Source: Bradyrhizobium sp.
GTDB taxonomy: Bacteria > Pseudomonadota > Alphaproteobacteria > Rhizobiales > Xanthobacteraceae
Assembly (NCBI RefSeq): GCF_022844465.1
Contig: NZ_JALHLP010000008.1
Span: 104,992 to 168,991, forward strand
Direction of reading: 5' to 3'
DNA length: 64,000 nt
This document shows positions 17,509 through 26,617 of the stretch, piece by piece; positions within the stretch are counted from its first letter, which is position 1, and the number at the start of each line of letters is the position of its first letter. The notes beneath the pieces were generated by a model, which saw only the letters and a list, made by a program, of their open reading frames with translations, did no database searches and was not told where the DNA came from. The position numbers and the translations under genes were made by a program.

Positions 17509-19290
17509 ATGCAGCCACTCAAGCAGGATCGCGTGACGGCCTCGGCCAGCCAGCCGGGATTGCTGGCGCCGGACACCACGGGGATGAACTTTTACCGGGC
17601 CGATCCGGCGCTGGCGGATCTGCTTCGCCTGCATCTGCCCGATGCCCTGTTCCGCCATATCGAGCCGCATCTCGACCGTCTCGGCGCACTTGCCGGCGGT
17701 CATCTCGACGAGTGCGCGCGGCTTGCCGACCGCCACCCGCCGGTGCTGCACCCGCGCGACCGTTTCGGCCGCGATATCCAGCATATCGAATATCACCCGG
17801 CCTATCGCGAACTGGAGAAGGCCGCGTTCGGCGAATTCGGCATCCACGCGATGTCGATCCGCAAGGGCATCATGGGCTGGCCGGACAAATACCCCGTCGT
17901 CGCCAAGCACGCTTTTACGTTCCTGTTCAATCAGGCCGAGTTCGGGTTGGGCTGTCCGATCAACGTCACCGACGGCTGCGCCAAGCTGCTCGACAAATTC
18001 GGCAGCGCCGCGTTGAAGGCGAAATATCTGGACGGACTGACCCAGACCGACATAGGCAGATTGACCCAGGGTGGCCAGTTCATGACCGAGAAGGAAGGCG
18101 GCTCCGACGTCGGCACGCTGACGACCTCGGCCGTGCAGGAAGGCGACCACTGGCGGCTGTACGGCGAGAAATGGTTCTGCTCCAACGCGGACGCCGAGGT
18201 GGTGATGCTGCTGGCGCGGCCGGAAGGCGCCGGGCCGGGAACGCGCGGGGTCGGCCTGTTCCTGATGCCGCGGCGGCTCGATGACGGCTCGCCAAACCAC
18301 TACCGGATCGTTCGCCTGAAGGACAAGCTCGGCACCCGCTCGATGGCCTCGGGCGAGATCAAGCTCGAAGGCGCGATCGCCTATGCGGTCGGCAAGCTCG
18401 ACCGCGGCTTCGTGCAGATGGCCGAAATGGTCAATTCCTCCCGGCTTTCGAACGGCGTCAAATCCACCGCGCTGATGCGCCGGGCCCACCATGACGCGAT
18501 GACGGTGGCGAAAAATCGAATCGTGTTCGGCCAGCGCATCATCGACCTGCCGCTGGCGCAGCGGCAGTTGATGAAGATAGCGCTTGCGACCGAACAGGCG
18601 CTGTCGATGAGCTTTCTCACCGCCGACGCGCTCGACCGCGCCGAAGCCGGCAGCCAGGATGCCGCGGCGCTGCTGCGCATCCTGACGCCGACGCTGAAAT
18701 TCCGCGCCACCCGCGACGCCCGCAAGGTCTGCGGCGATGCGCTGGAGATGCGCGGCGGCATCGGCTACATTGAGGAATTCGCAACCAGCAGGCTGTTGCG
18801 CGACGCTCATCTCGGCTCGATCTGGGAAGGCACCGGCAATATCGTGGCGATCGATGCGCTGAAGCGGGCGGTCGGCCGGCACGGCGCCGACGCCGCGCTG
18901 GCCGCCGACCTGCATGCGCGTCTCGATGACAGCCCCAACGTACCGCAGGCCTGGCGCGATCGCTTGCGGGCATTGACGGACCGCGCCATCGGCTTCGCCC
19001 GCGAGGTCGCCGGCCGTACCGATCATGAGGGCGACGCGCGGCGCGCCACCAGCCTATTATACCACGTCGCCAGCGCGGTCGCGCTGGCCTGGGAGGGCGG
19101 CCGGATTCACGAGATGCGCGGCGATGCGCGGCGACTGCTGCTGTCGCGCCTGGTGGTTGACCATCGCATATCGCCTGGCGATCCGTTCCGGCTAACGGAA
19201 AATGCCGGCCAGCGCGCGATATCGGGCCATCTGCTCGGCGAGCGTAGCGTCGGGATGGCCGAGGTTGGCGAACTGCTCGTCGAAGCGTAG
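17509..19290 (+). CDS. Acyl-CoA dehydrogenase, AidB-like
   Basis: Flavoprotein of 593 aa from the chosen ATG, much longer than the 380-400 aa of classical acyl-CoA dehydrogenases. It resembles the AidB branch: GQFMTEKEGGSDVGTLTT (about 190-207), RGVGLFLMPRR (about 245-255), RDARKVCGDALEMRGGIGYIEEFATSRLLRDAH (split, about 403-435) and SIWEGTGNIVAIDALKR, in which the Glu of WEGT is retained. The C-terminal 150 residues form an extra helical domain. E. coli AidB binds DNA and acts in alkylation response, but many homologues are catabolic, so the role is open. An upstream ATG at 17473 is possible. Confidence 0.88.
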   Translation: MQPLKQDRVTASASQPGLLAPDTTGMNFYRADPALADLLRLHLPDALFRHIEPHLDRLGALAGGHLDECARLADRHPPVLHPRDRFGRDIQHIEYHPAYRELEKAAFGEFGIHAMSIRKGIMGWPDKYPVVAKHAFTFLFNQAEFGLGCPINVTDGCAKLLDKFGSAALKAKYLDGLTQTDIGRLTQGGQFMTEKEGGSDVGTLTTSAVQEGDHWRLYGEKWFCSNADAEVVMLLARPEGAGPGTRGVGLFLMPRRLDDGSPNHYRIVRLKDKLGTRSMASGEIKLEGAIAYAVGKLDRGFVQMAEMVNSSRLSNGVKSTALMRRAHHDAMTVAKNRIVFGQRIIDLPLAQRQLMKIALATEQALSMSFLTADALDRAEAGSQDAAALLRILTPTLKFRATRDARKVCGDALEMRGGIGYIEEFATSRLLRDAHLGSIWEGTGNIVAIDALKRAVGRHGADAALAADLHARLDDSPNVPQAWRDRLRALTDRAIGFAREVAGRTDHEGDARRATSLLYHVASAVALAWEGGRIHEMRGDARRLLLSRLVVDHRISPGDPFRLTENAGQRAISGHLLGERSVGMAEVGELLVEA

Positions 19291-19295
19291 GCTTC

Positions 19296-19430
19296 TTACC
19301 TCTCCCAAGGGGAGAGGTCGGATCGCGCCAGCGATCCGGGTGAGGGGGAGCGCTCTATCGATAGACCGGAACCCCTCGCCCGGACCGCATCGTTGATGCG
19401 CTCCGACCTCTCCCGTTCGGGAGAGGTAAG
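19296..19430. repeat. Intergenic palindromic repeat, family B copy 1
   Basis: Outer arms TTACCTCTCCC and GGGAGAGGTAA frame a 135-bp element; each arm is itself a small hairpin (ACCTCTCCCAAGGGGAGAGG and ACCTCTCCCGTTCGGGAGAG). It lies between the AidB-like gene and the alcohol dehydrogenase gene and contains GATCCGGGTGAGGG internally, typical of this family. Confidence 0.85.
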
Positions 19431-19470
19431 AAAGCGCCGCGACACAAAGATAAACAATAGGGAGCACCCG

Positions 19471-20559
19471 ATGAAGGCCGCCGTTCTGTTTGAAGTCAAC
19501 AAGCCGCTGGTGATCGAGGACGTCAGCCTGCCGAACCCCGGCCCGCGCGAAGTCCTGATCCGCACCCGCGTCGCCGGCCTCTGCCATTCCGACCTGCATT
19601 TCATGGAAGGGTTGTACCCGCATCCGCTGCCTGCGGTGCTGGGCCATGAATCCGCCGGTGTGGTCGAGAAGGTCGGGTCCGACGTCACCTATGTGAAGCC
19701 GGGCGATCACGTCGTGACCTGCCTGTCGGTGTTCTGCGGCACCTGCGACAACTGCACCACCGGCCGCACGGTGCTGTGCACCGATACGACGGTGAAGATG
19801 CTGCCCGGCCAGTCCAACCGGCTGTCCTGGGCGCGCTCGGAGAAGCTCAATCAGTTCCTTAACCTGTCCTCGTTCGCCGAGCAGATGCTGGTTCACGAGA
19901 ACGCCATCGTCAAAATCCGCAAGGACATGCCGCTCGAACTCGCCGCGCTGATCGGCTGCGGCGTCATCACCGGTTATGGCGCGGTCGTCAACACCGCAGG
20001 CGTCAAGGCCGGCGAGACGGTCGCGGTGATCGGCTGTGGCGGCGTCGGCATGGCCGCGATCAACGGCGCGGCGATCGCCGGCGCCGGACGCATCATCGCG
20101 ATCGACACCAATCCGGCCAAGCTGCAGCTTGCCACCAAGCTCGGCGCCACCGACATCGTCGATCCCCGCAATGGCGACGTGGTGCAGCAGGTCCGCGACC
20201 TCACCAATGGCGGCGTGCAGCATTCATTCGAGGTGCTGGGACGCAAGGAAACCGCGGAGCAGTCGTTCGCCATGCTGGCGCCCGGCGGCACCGCGACCAT
20301 CGTCGGCATGATTCCATTCGGCCAGAAGATCGAGCTGCACGGTTTCGACTTCCTGCGCGAACGCCGGATCCAGGGCTCCTCGATGGGCTCCAACCATTTC
20401 CGCGTCGACATGCCCCGCCTGGTCGAGTTCTACATGCGCGGCAAGCTGCACCTTGAGGACTGGATCTCGGCCAAGCTCAAGCTGTCGGAGATCAACGAAG
20501 GCTTTGCCGCCATGAAAGCCGGCAAGACGCTGCGCAGCGTCATCATGTTCGACAGCTGA
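19471..20559 (+). CDS. Zinc-dependent alcohol dehydrogenase (MDR family)
   Basis: Medium-chain Zn alcohol dehydrogenase of 362 aa that interconverts an alcohol and aldehyde with NAD(P). Catalytic-zinc ligands are Cys38 (GLCHSD) and His60-Glu (LGHESAG), and a structural-zinc motif of four Cys follows at about 91-106 (FCGTCDNCTTGRTVLC, with C92, C95, C98, C106). The nucleotide loop GCGGVGMAA is at about 188-196. A GGGAG sequence precedes the ATG at 19471. It resembles the class related to glutathione- or mycothiol-linked dehydrogenases. It may oxidise an alcohol intermediate for the surrounding acyl-CoA genes. Confidence 0.92.
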   Translation: MKAAVLFEVNKPLVIEDVSLPNPGPREVLIRTRVAGLCHSDLHFMEGLYPHPLPAVLGHESAGVVEKVGSDVTYVKPGDHVVTCLSVFCGTCDNCTTGRTVLCTDTTVKMLPGQSNRLSWARSEKLNQFLNLSSFAEQMLVHENAIVKIRKDMPLELAALIGCGVITGYGAVVNTAGVKAGETVAVIGCGGVGMAAINGAAIAGAGRIIAIDTNPAKLQLATKLGATDIVDPRNGDVVQQVRDLTNGGVQHSFEVLGRKETAEQSFAMLAPGGTATIVGMIPFGQKIELHGFDFLRERRIQGSSMGSNHFRVDMPRLVEFYMRGKLHLEDWISAKLKLSEINEGFAAMKAGKTLRSVIMFDS

Positions 20560-20568
20560 AGACAACGT

Positions 20569-20672
20569 CGTCATCCCGGGGCGATGCGAAGCATCGAACT
20601 ACGGTGCGCAATTGCGCACCTGAGGATCTCGAGATTCCGGGTTCAGCCCTGTCGGGCTGCCCCGGAATGACG
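20569..20672. repeat. Family A palindromic repeat, copy 2
   Basis: Arms CGTCATCCCGGGGC and GCCCCGGAATGACG flank the internal palindrome GGTGCGCAATTGCGCACC and GATCTCGAGATTCCGGG. One arm has C for T against the family consensus. It occupies the gap between the convergent alcohol dehydrogenase and SnoaL-like genes, where it could act as a terminator. Confidence 0.88.
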
Positions 20673-20680
20673 GGCTCATC

Positions 20681-21034
20681 TCACCGTGACACATGCGCTG
20701 ACACCGCGAGCCACTTGCCGTCCTGTTTCGCCCAGCAATCGGTATATCGCCCTTGGGCCGGCTGGCCGTCCGCGGTCGTGTAGCTGGTGGCGGCGTGGAT
20801 GATGGCGAAGTCGCCGAGCAGGCGGATTTTGACGTCGCGCGCCGTCAGATTCCTGATCGTCACGGGAATTGAGCTCTGCTTCAGAAACGCAGCGCGATCG
20901 ACCAGCGTCTTGTCGGGATTCGAGCAGTAGAAGTCGGCAGCAAGGATCTCGTCGAAGCGCTTGACGTCGGAGTGTTGTACCGAGGCGACGTAGTCGCGGT
21001 TGAGCGCGGTGAGTTCGTCGATATCGTTGTTCAT
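20681..21034 (-). CDS. SnoaL-like/NTF2-fold protein
   Basis: Small soluble protein of 117 aa of the NTF2-like superfamily (SnoaL or DUF4440 type). The pattern ALNRDYVASVQHSDVKRFDEILAADFY (about 10-36), the central RAAFL (about 48-52) and the C-terminal GRYTDCWAKQDGKWLAVSAH (about 95-114) fit the cone-shaped fold. Such proteins act as small enzymes or ligand binders; no catalytic residues can be assigned. It is flanked by family A repeats on both sides. Confidence 0.8.
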   Translation of the reverse strand: MNNDIDELTALNRDYVASVQHSDVKRFDEILAADFYCSNPDKTLVDRAAFLKQSSIPVTIRNLTARDVKIRLLGDFAIIHAATSYTTADGQPAQGRYTDCWAKQDGKWLAVSAHVSR

Positions 21035-21047
21035 TGGTTTCTCCCCT

Positions 21048-21143
21048 CGTCATTCCGGGGCGCGCGCGGAGCGTGCGAACCCGGAATCCAGAGATGATCA
21101 GCTCCAGATTCCGGGTTCGCGCATTGCGCGCCCCGGAATGACG
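21048..21143. repeat. Family A palindromic repeat, copy 3
   Basis: Arms CGTCATTCCGGGGCGC and GCGCCCCGGAATGACG enclose CCCGGAATC...GATTCCGGG sub-arms with a short centre (AGAGATGATCAGCT). It lies between the SnoaL-like gene start and the amidase stop. Confidence 0.88.
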
Positions 21144-21154
21144 AGGCTGAGAGG

Positions 21155-22627
21155 CTAATCATCAAACATCGGCGGCGGCTTGAAGCCGCCGAATTCGTGC
21201 TCGATCAGTTCGGCCAATTTCAGGGGTGTACGGTCTTCCAGCCAGGGACCGACGATCTGTACCCCGATCGGCAATCCATCGGGCGCAAAGCCGGTCGGGA
21301 TCGCGGTAGCGGGCAGGCCGGGCAGGGTGGCGATGCCGGGCCAAGCCAACTGGTCAGGGTAGACATAGTCCTTGCCGTCGATATTGACGCGGCGCTTTTC
21401 CTGGTCGTCCGAATGATCGTGCGGATAGGCCGGCGTCGGCATGATCGGACAGATCACCGCGTCGTAGGTCCGGAACAGCTCGCGCCATTGCGCGCGCAGG
21501 CGCGAACGTCCGCCGTCGGCCATCAACCAGTCGCGATGACCGAGCGCGATGCCACGCAGGCGCTCGGCGGCGAGGCTGTTGTCCTCGGCCGGCAGCGCCG
21601 CGGCGGCAGCTTGCGCGCCGGCATAGACTTCCTGCGCGAACGACGCGGAGAGGAACGACATCAGCATCCGCATATAGAGCCGGCTCGACGCGGCGAAGTC
21701 GGGCAACAAGGGACTGCTGCGGTCGACCTTGACGCCGGCCCCGGCAAGGTTCGTCGCGAGTCGTTCCAGCGTACCGCGCACCACGCCGTCGGTCGGCATG
21801 ACCGGATCGGTGTCGATTAGCAGCACGCGAAAGTTCTTCAGCACAGTATGCCGCGCCGCCGGCAGCGAGAGATGATAGGCCTTGCCGGCCTCCAGCGGAT
21901 CGGGTCCGGCGATGACGTCCAGCAGCAGCGAAAGGTCGGCCGCACTGCGCGCCATCGGCCCGATCACGCTGAGGTCGCGGTTGGACGGCAGTGGCGGCAG
22001 CGGCGGCGGGGTATGGCCGCGCATGGCGACGAGGTCGAAGGTCGGCTTGTGCGCATAGACGCCGCAATGAAAGGCGGGCACGCGCAGCGAACCGCCGATA
22101 TCCGAGCCGAGCGACAGCGGGCCATACCCCGCCGCGAGCGCCGCCGACGACCCGCCGGAAGAGCCGCCTGGCGTGCGGCCGAGATGATACGGGTTGTTGC
22201 TGGTGCCGTAGATCTCGTTGTAGCTCTGCCAGTCGGCGAGCCCGATTGGCACGTTGGTCTTGCCAAGGATGACGCCGCCGGCGCCCTTGACCCGCGTGAT
22301 CGGCAGCGCGTCCTCCGCGGGCTGGAAATCCTTCTGCGCCGGATTACCCCAGGTCGTCGGCAGGCCCGCGACGTTGTAGGATTCCTTCACCGTCATGGGG
22401 ATGCCGAGCAGCGGCTTCTTCTCACCGCGCGCCAGTTCAGCGTCGGCGGCGCGGGCGGCGGCAAGGCCGCGCTCGAAGTCGCGAACGCAGATCGCGTTTA
22501 TCTTCTCGTCGTGCCGCTCGATACGGCCGATCGCGTCCTGCGCCAGTTCGACGGCGGAGACTTTCCTGGTCGCCAGCGCGGACGACAGTTCGACCGCGGT
22601 CTTGAAGCTCCATTGCGATCTGGTCAA
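21155..22627 (-). CDS. Amidase signature family protein
   Basis: Amidase of 490 aa, cytoplasmic. The catalytic triad is visible in order: Lys in GIPMTVKESYN (about 86), cis-Ser in GGSSGGSSAALA (about 163) and nucleophile Ser in GSDIGGSLRVPA (about 184). Length matches the family. The TTG at 22627 has GGGAGA about 6 nt upstream and gives MTRSQWSFKTAVEL, a natural amidase N-terminus; the frame stays open to a TTG/ATG at 22708/22705, which I consider less likely. The substrate is unknown. It has no visible partner genes. Confidence 0.9.
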   Translation of the reverse strand: MTRSQWSFKTAVELSSALATRKVSAVELAQDAIGRIERHDEKINAICVRDFERGLAAARAADAELARGEKKPLLGIPMTVKESYNVAGLPTTWGNPAQKDFQPAEDALPITRVKGAGGVILGKTNVPIGLADWQSYNEIYGTSNNPYHLGRTPGGSSGGSSAALAAGYGPLSLGSDIGGSLRVPAFHCGVYAHKPTFDLVAMRGHTPPPLPPLPSNRDLSVIGPMARSAADLSLLLDVIAGPDPLEAGKAYHLSLPAARHTVLKNFRVLLIDTDPVMPTDGVVRGTLERLATNLAGAGVKVDRSSPLLPDFAASSRLYMRMLMSFLSASFAQEVYAGAQAAAAALPAEDNSLAAERLRGIALGHRDWLMADGGRSRLRAQWRELFRTYDAVICPIMPTPAYPHDHSDDQEKRRVNIDGKDYVYPDQLAWPGIATLPGLPATAIPTGFAPDGLPIGVQIVGPWLEDRTPLKLAELIEHEFGGFKPPPMFDD

Positions 22628-22783
22628 GTCGTTCTCCCGTCGTCCGTCGGCGGCGCGGATGATGCTCAGTTTGCGCGCGGGCCGCAAGACGGGTGCGTCG
22701 GGCATCAAGTCATCGTACCGCCGTCGCGGCCCTATCAGTATGATTTAGGCGAAGGCGGCGCGCTTGACAGCGATTGCGGGCGG

Positions 22784-23752
22784 CTACGCCCCGCCGATCA
22801 GGATGCCCACGGCGAGCACGATGGCGCCGCCGAGCACGATCTGGAACGCCGCCTGCAGGAACGGGGTGTCCATGTATCGGGCGCGAACATAGGCGATCAC
22901 CCACAGTTCGAAGAAGACGACGATGCTGGCGATCGCGGTTGCAATCCAGAACGCGTTGCTCCAGGAATCCGGAACCAGGTAGGGAAGCGTGTGGCCGACG
23001 CCGCCTAGCGTCGTCATCAATCCGCAGATGAACCCGCGCATCCATGGCGAGCCGCGCCCGGTCAGCGAGCCGTCGTCGGACAGGGCTTCGGCGAACCCCA
23101 TGCTGATGCCGGCGCCGATCGAGGCGGCCATGCCGACCAGAAACGTTGGCCAGTTCTGGTGGGTGGCAAAGGCGGCGGCGAACAGCGGCGCCAGCGTCGA
23201 GACCGACCCGTCCATCAATCCGGCAAGCCCCGGCTGCACATATTGCAGCACGAACATGCGCCGGCGCGTCTTGTCTTCCTCCTCGCGCACGTCGGTGCTG
23301 ATATTGTCGGTCAGGCGGGCCGCGAGGCTTTCGTGGCCTTTCTCCGCTTCTGCAAGGTCGCCAAGCAGGCGCCGCACGTCGACGTCCCGGCTCTGCTCGG
23401 CGGCCCTGATGTAGAAGCGCGCGGCCTCATACTCCATCGTCTCGGCTTCCTTGCGGATGGTGTCGAGAGACAGATTCTTGGTCAGCCAGAGCGGGCGGCG
23501 GCGCAGGAAGCCCTTGACGTTATCGCGCCGGATCGGCGGCAAATTCTTGCCAAAGCGTCGCTCGTAGAGTTCAAGCAGCATGTGCCGATGGCCGCGTTCC
23601 TCCTCGGCCATCTCCTCGAACACCTTGGCCGACTCCGGATAGCGCACCGCAAGGTCTTCGGCGAAGCTCATGTAGATGCGGCTGTCTTCTTCCTCGGCCG
23701 CGATGGCAACGGCCAGCACCTCACGCTCGGACAGATCGGCAAAATTCTTCAC
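22784..23752 (-). CDS. mbfA: Membrane-bound ferritin MbfA (ferritin-VIT1/CCC1 fusion)
   Basis: Iron exporter/ferritin fusion of 322 aa. The N-terminal ferritin-like domain (about 1-150) has Glu20, MAEEERGH (48-55) and AEAEKGH (134-140), giving ExxH iron ligands. The C-terminal half (about 175-320) is a VIT1/CCC1-type membrane domain with several hydrophobic segments. In Bradyrhizobium and Agrobacterium MbfA exports iron and protects against iron and peroxide stress, and is repressed by Irr. A GTG at 23752 with AAAGG upstream is chosen because the alternative TTG at 23770 falls inside an Irr-type box, and MKNFADLSERE is the natural N-terminus. Confidence 0.92.
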   Translation of the reverse strand: MKNFADLSEREVLAVAIAAEEEDSRIYMSFAEDLAVRYPESAKVFEEMAEEERGHRHMLLELYERRFGKNLPPIRRDNVKGFLRRRPLWLTKNLSLDTIRKEAETMEYEAARFYIRAAEQSRDVDVRRLLGDLAEAEKGHESLAARLTDNISTDVREEEDKTRRRMFVLQYVQPGLAGLMDGSVSTLAPLFAAAFATHQNWPTFLVGMAASIGAGISMGFAEALSDDGSLTGRGSPWMRGFICGLMTTLGGVGHTLPYLVPDSWSNAFWIATAIASIVVFFELWVIAYVRARYMDTPFLQAAFQIVLGGAIVLAVGILIGGA

Positions 23753-23767
23753 GGCAGGACCTTTTGA

Positions 23768-23790
23768 CAATTTAGAATCATTCTAAATTG
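23768..23790 (-). promoter_or_regulatory. ICE/Irr box upstream of mbfA
   Basis: CAATTTAGAATCATTCTAAATTG is a perfect inverted repeat around a 3-nt centre, containing TTTAGAA-N3-TTCTAAA, which fits the iron control element bound by Irr in rhizobia. It lies 16 bp upstream of the GTG start of mbfA, where Irr binding would block transcription or initiation. Confidence 0.9.
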
Positions 23791-23804
23791 TTGTCCTTGC
23801 GTGG

Positions 23805-24968
23805 TCAAATAGATTGGCCACCACGCTTTGCTTCTTTGAGGAACGCCAGCAACAGGCGGTTCACTTCAGCGGGCTGTTCCTGCTGCACCCAGTGTCCGGC
23901 GCCATCGACGAGGTGACAGCCGATCATGGCGGTACAGGCCTTCGACTGCATCGCCTCATAAACGCCGGGACGCTGATAAGTTCCCCAATCCTGCTTGCCC
24001 GAGATGAAGGCGGAGGGCACGTCGATGGTGCGGCCCGACCATATCTGCAACTCCGGCACGAAGGCGCCCGAGGTGCCGCAGCGATACCATTGCAGGCCGC
24101 CCTGGAAACCGGTGCGGCCATATTCGGCGCTGTAGAAGGCAAGCTCGCGGTCGGGCAGCCACTGGTTGGCGGCGATCTCCGCCGCCGCCGGCATTTCCTT
24201 CGCCACCGTCGCGGCCATGTCCTTGTCCAGATCCATCACGTAATAGGTCGGCAGCTTCGCGATCTCGCCGGCAGACCAGGAATTCAGCCGATATGGCTTG
24301 TTGGCTTTCCAGTCCGCGCTCTTGTGGTGGTAGTAGGCGCGCAGGAAATCATGCACGCCCTGCGGCGCGCGGTGCATGTCGGCGTTGGCCTCGCGCGTCG
24401 AGTAGTACCACTGGTAATGCTTGCGCGGCCGCGGCAATGCTGCGAGGTCGCGGTGGATCGGGTCGGCGACCGCCGGCCTGGCCGGACTGTCCAGCGTGTT
24501 GAAGGGCAATGACGGCGGTCCGCCGAACGGCGCGCTCATCAGGACCACCGAGCGAAACACGTCGGGACGGATCAGCGCGCACCAGGCCGCGACCGAGGAG
24601 CCGAAATCGTGCCCGATCACGGCATCGACGTGGCGATAACCGAACGCCGCCACCAGCCCGAGCGCGTCGCGCACCAAATTGGTGAGCCGGAACGAAGCGA
24701 GGTCGCCGTCGTAGTCGGCGTCCCAGCCGGTGGTGCGGCCATAGCCGCGCTGGTCCGGCGCGATCACGTGGTAGCCGGCTTCAGCAAGCGCCGGCATTAC
24801 CTTGCGCCAGGAGAAGGCGAGTTCGGGGAAGCCGTGCAACAGCAAGAGGCAGGGCCGGCCGCTTGTCTCGAAGCCGGCCTCGAGCACGTGCATGGCAAGG
24901 CCGTTGATGCCCTCGACGGTGCGCGAGCGAATGGTCGGGGGAAGCGGGATGGCGGGCAGGGCGGTCAT
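23805..24968 (-). CDS. Alpha/beta hydrolase, epoxide-hydrolase-like
   Basis: Cytoplasmic alpha/beta hydrolase of 387 aa. HGFPE (45-49) is the oxyanion-hole motif of epoxide hydrolases and haloalkane dehalogenases, Asp121 in GHDFGSS is the likely nucleophile (Asp rather than Ser favours those families over esterases), and GAGHWVQQEQP near the C-terminus supplies the His. The start overlaps the stop of the CoA-ligase gene upstream (ATGA at 24968-24965), so the two are co-translated. It may open an epoxide or cleave a lactone in the same pathway. Confidence 0.85.
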   Translation of the reverse strand: MTALPAIPLPPTIRSRTVEGINGLAMHVLEAGFETSGRPCLLLLHGFPELAFSWRKVMPALAEAGYHVIAPDQRGYGRTTGWDADYDGDLASFRLTNLVRDALGLVAAFGYRHVDAVIGHDFGSSVAAWCALIRPDVFRSVVLMSAPFGGPPSLPFNTLDSPARPAVADPIHRDLAALPRPRKHYQWYYSTREANADMHRAPQGVHDFLRAYYHHKSADWKANKPYRLNSWSAGEIAKLPTYYVMDLDKDMAATVAKEMPAAAEIAANQWLPDRELAFYSAEYGRTGFQGGLQWYRCGTSGAFVPELQIWSGRTIDVPSAFISGKQDWGTYQRPGVYEAMQSKACTAMIGCHLVDGAGHWVQQEQPAEVNRLLLAFLKEAKRGGQSI

Positions 24969-26503
24969 GGCGTCGCTTTCTGCCAGTATCTGTCGCGCAG
25001 GTGCCGCTTCACCAGCTTGCCGGTCGGGGTGCGCGGCAACTCCGCCTCGAAGTCGATGCTTTTCGGGCATTTGATCGGTGACAGATGCTTGCGGCAGAAC
25101 ACGATCAGTTCAGCCTCGAGTTCCTTGCCGGCCTTTGCCATGTCGTGCGGCTGCACCACGGCCTTGACCTCTTCGCCCATCTCTTCGTTCGGCACGCCGA
25201 ACACGGCGACGTCGGCGACGCCGGGATGGGTGATCAGCACGTCCTCGGTTTCCTGCGGGTAGATGTTCACGCCGCCGGAGATGATCATGTAGCTCTTGCG
25301 GTCGGTAAGATAGAGGAAGCCTTCGGCGTCGAGATAGCCGACGTCGCCGAGCGTCGACCATCCCCTGGCGTTGTAGGCCTTCTTGGTCTTCTCGGGATCG
25401 TTGTGATAGGTGAAAACAGGCGCGTCGGCAAAATAGACAGTGCCGATTTCGCCCACGGGTTTCTCCTCGTCGTTCTCGTCCAAAATCTTCAGCTTGCCAA
25501 CCACCGCGCGGCCGACGGTGCCGCGATGGGTGAGCCATTGCTGCGAGGTCGAGACGGTGACGCCGTTGCCTTCGGAGCCGGCGTAGTACTCGATCAGGAT
25601 CGGACCCCACCACTCGATCATCTTCGCCTTGACGTCGATCGGGCAGGGCGCGGCGGCGTGGATCGCGCCTTTCAGCGACGAGACGTCGTAGCGCTTGCGC
25701 ACCTCCTCCGGCAGCTTCAGCATCCGCACGAACATGGTCGGCACCAGCTGCGACTGCGTCACCTTGAATTGTTCGACCAGCTTCAGGAACTGCTCGGCGT
25801 CGAAATTCTCCATGATGATCGAGGTGCCGCCGAGCGTGATCGCCATCATGTTGAAGCGCAGCGGGGCTGCGTGATAAAGCGGCGCCGGCGACAGGTAGAT
25901 GCTCTCGGACGACATGCCGCACATGTCGGCGCAGAGAATCTTCAGGAACGGGTTCGGCAGGTCGATCGGATTGTTCTCGGACTCCCGCTTGATGCCCTTG
26001 GGCCTTCCGGTCGTGCCCGACGAATAGAGCATGTCGTAGCCGGCGACTTCATCTGCGATCGGCGTCGTCGGCATCGCGATCGCTTCGCGGTCGAAGGAGC
26101 GAAAGCCCGGCTCCGGCTCGTCGACCATGAAGAACATCGGCTCGCCCGGCTCGCCCCTGACCAGGTTTCTGACCTGATCGGCGCATTTCGGCGAGGTGAT
26201 GAAAAGCTTGGCGCCGCAGTCCCTGACGATGTAGGCGATCTCGTCCTCGGTCAGGTAGCGGCTGATCGCGGTGTAGTAGAGCCCGGCGCGCTGCGCCGCC
26301 CAGCAGATCTCCATGAACGCCAGCCGGTTTTCCATCAGGAACGCGATGTGGTCGCCGGCCTTGAGGCCGAGCGCGCGGAACAGCTGCGCGCCCTGGTTCG
26401 ATAGCTGGTCGAGCTCGCGATAGGTGATCGCCTTGCCGGTGCCGGCCATCTGATAGGCGATCTTGTTCGGCTGGGTGCGGGCGTGGACAGACGGATGGGT
26501 CAT
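24965..26503 (-). CDS. AMP-forming acyl-CoA synthetase
   Basis: Adenylate-forming ligase of 512 aa that activates a carboxylic acid to its CoA thioester. The P-loop-like motif YSSGTTGRPKG is at 160-170, the A8 region TLGDVGYLDAEGF near 397-409 with DRKSYMIISGG, and the C-terminal catalytic Lys in TPTGKLVKR near 498. The sequence is closest to medium- or long-chain and aromatic acid ligases of the FadD type. It is the first gene of a two-gene unit with the epoxide-hydrolase-like gene; the thiolase gene lies upstream on the same strand behind a repeat. Confidence 0.9.
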   Translation of the reverse strand: MTHPSVHARTQPNKIAYQMAGTGKAITYRELDQLSNQGAQLFRALGLKAGDHIAFLMENRLAFMEICWAAQRAGLYYTAISRYLTEDEIAYIVRDCGAKLFITSPKCADQVRNLVRGEPGEPMFFMVDEPEPGFRSFDREAIAMPTTPIADEVAGYDMLYSSGTTGRPKGIKRESENNPIDLPNPFLKILCADMCGMSSESIYLSPAPLYHAAPLRFNMMAITLGGTSIIMENFDAEQFLKLVEQFKVTQSQLVPTMFVRMLKLPEEVRKRYDVSSLKGAIHAAAPCPIDVKAKMIEWWGPILIEYYAGSEGNGVTVSTSQQWLTHRGTVGRAVVGKLKILDENDEEKPVGEIGTVYFADAPVFTYHNDPEKTKKAYNARGWSTLGDVGYLDAEGFLYLTDRKSYMIISGGVNIYPQETEDVLITHPGVADVAVFGVPNEEMGEEVKAVVQPHDMAKAGKELEAELIVFCRKHLSPIKCPKSIDFEAELPRTPTGKLVKRHLRDRYWQKATP

Positions 26504-26519
26504 GGTGTTTCCTCAAGAG

Positions 26520-26612
26520 GCGAATGGCGAGCAGCGAATGGCGAATAGGCAAGACGGGCGGCAATCGCCCCTTCACCTACTCCCCATTCGCTATTCGCCA
26601 CTCGCTATCCGC
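26520..26612. repeat. Palindromic repeat of GCGAATGGCGA-type units, family C copy 1
   Basis: Left arm (26520-26549) is built of CGAATGGCGAGCAGCG-like units and the right arm (26583-26612) of their complements (ATTCGCTATTCGCCACTCGC). It lies between the ligase and thiolase genes. The unit GCGA(A/G)T(A/G)GCGA is repeated within each arm. A related copy is at 28577-28654. Confidence 0.8.
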
Positions 26613-26617
26613 GTTCC

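Noticed and set aside
16936..19026. Long minus-strand frame opposite the AidB-like gene
   Set aside because: Antisense shadow with no recognisable domain; the plus-strand gene has complete acyl-CoA dehydrogenase blocks.
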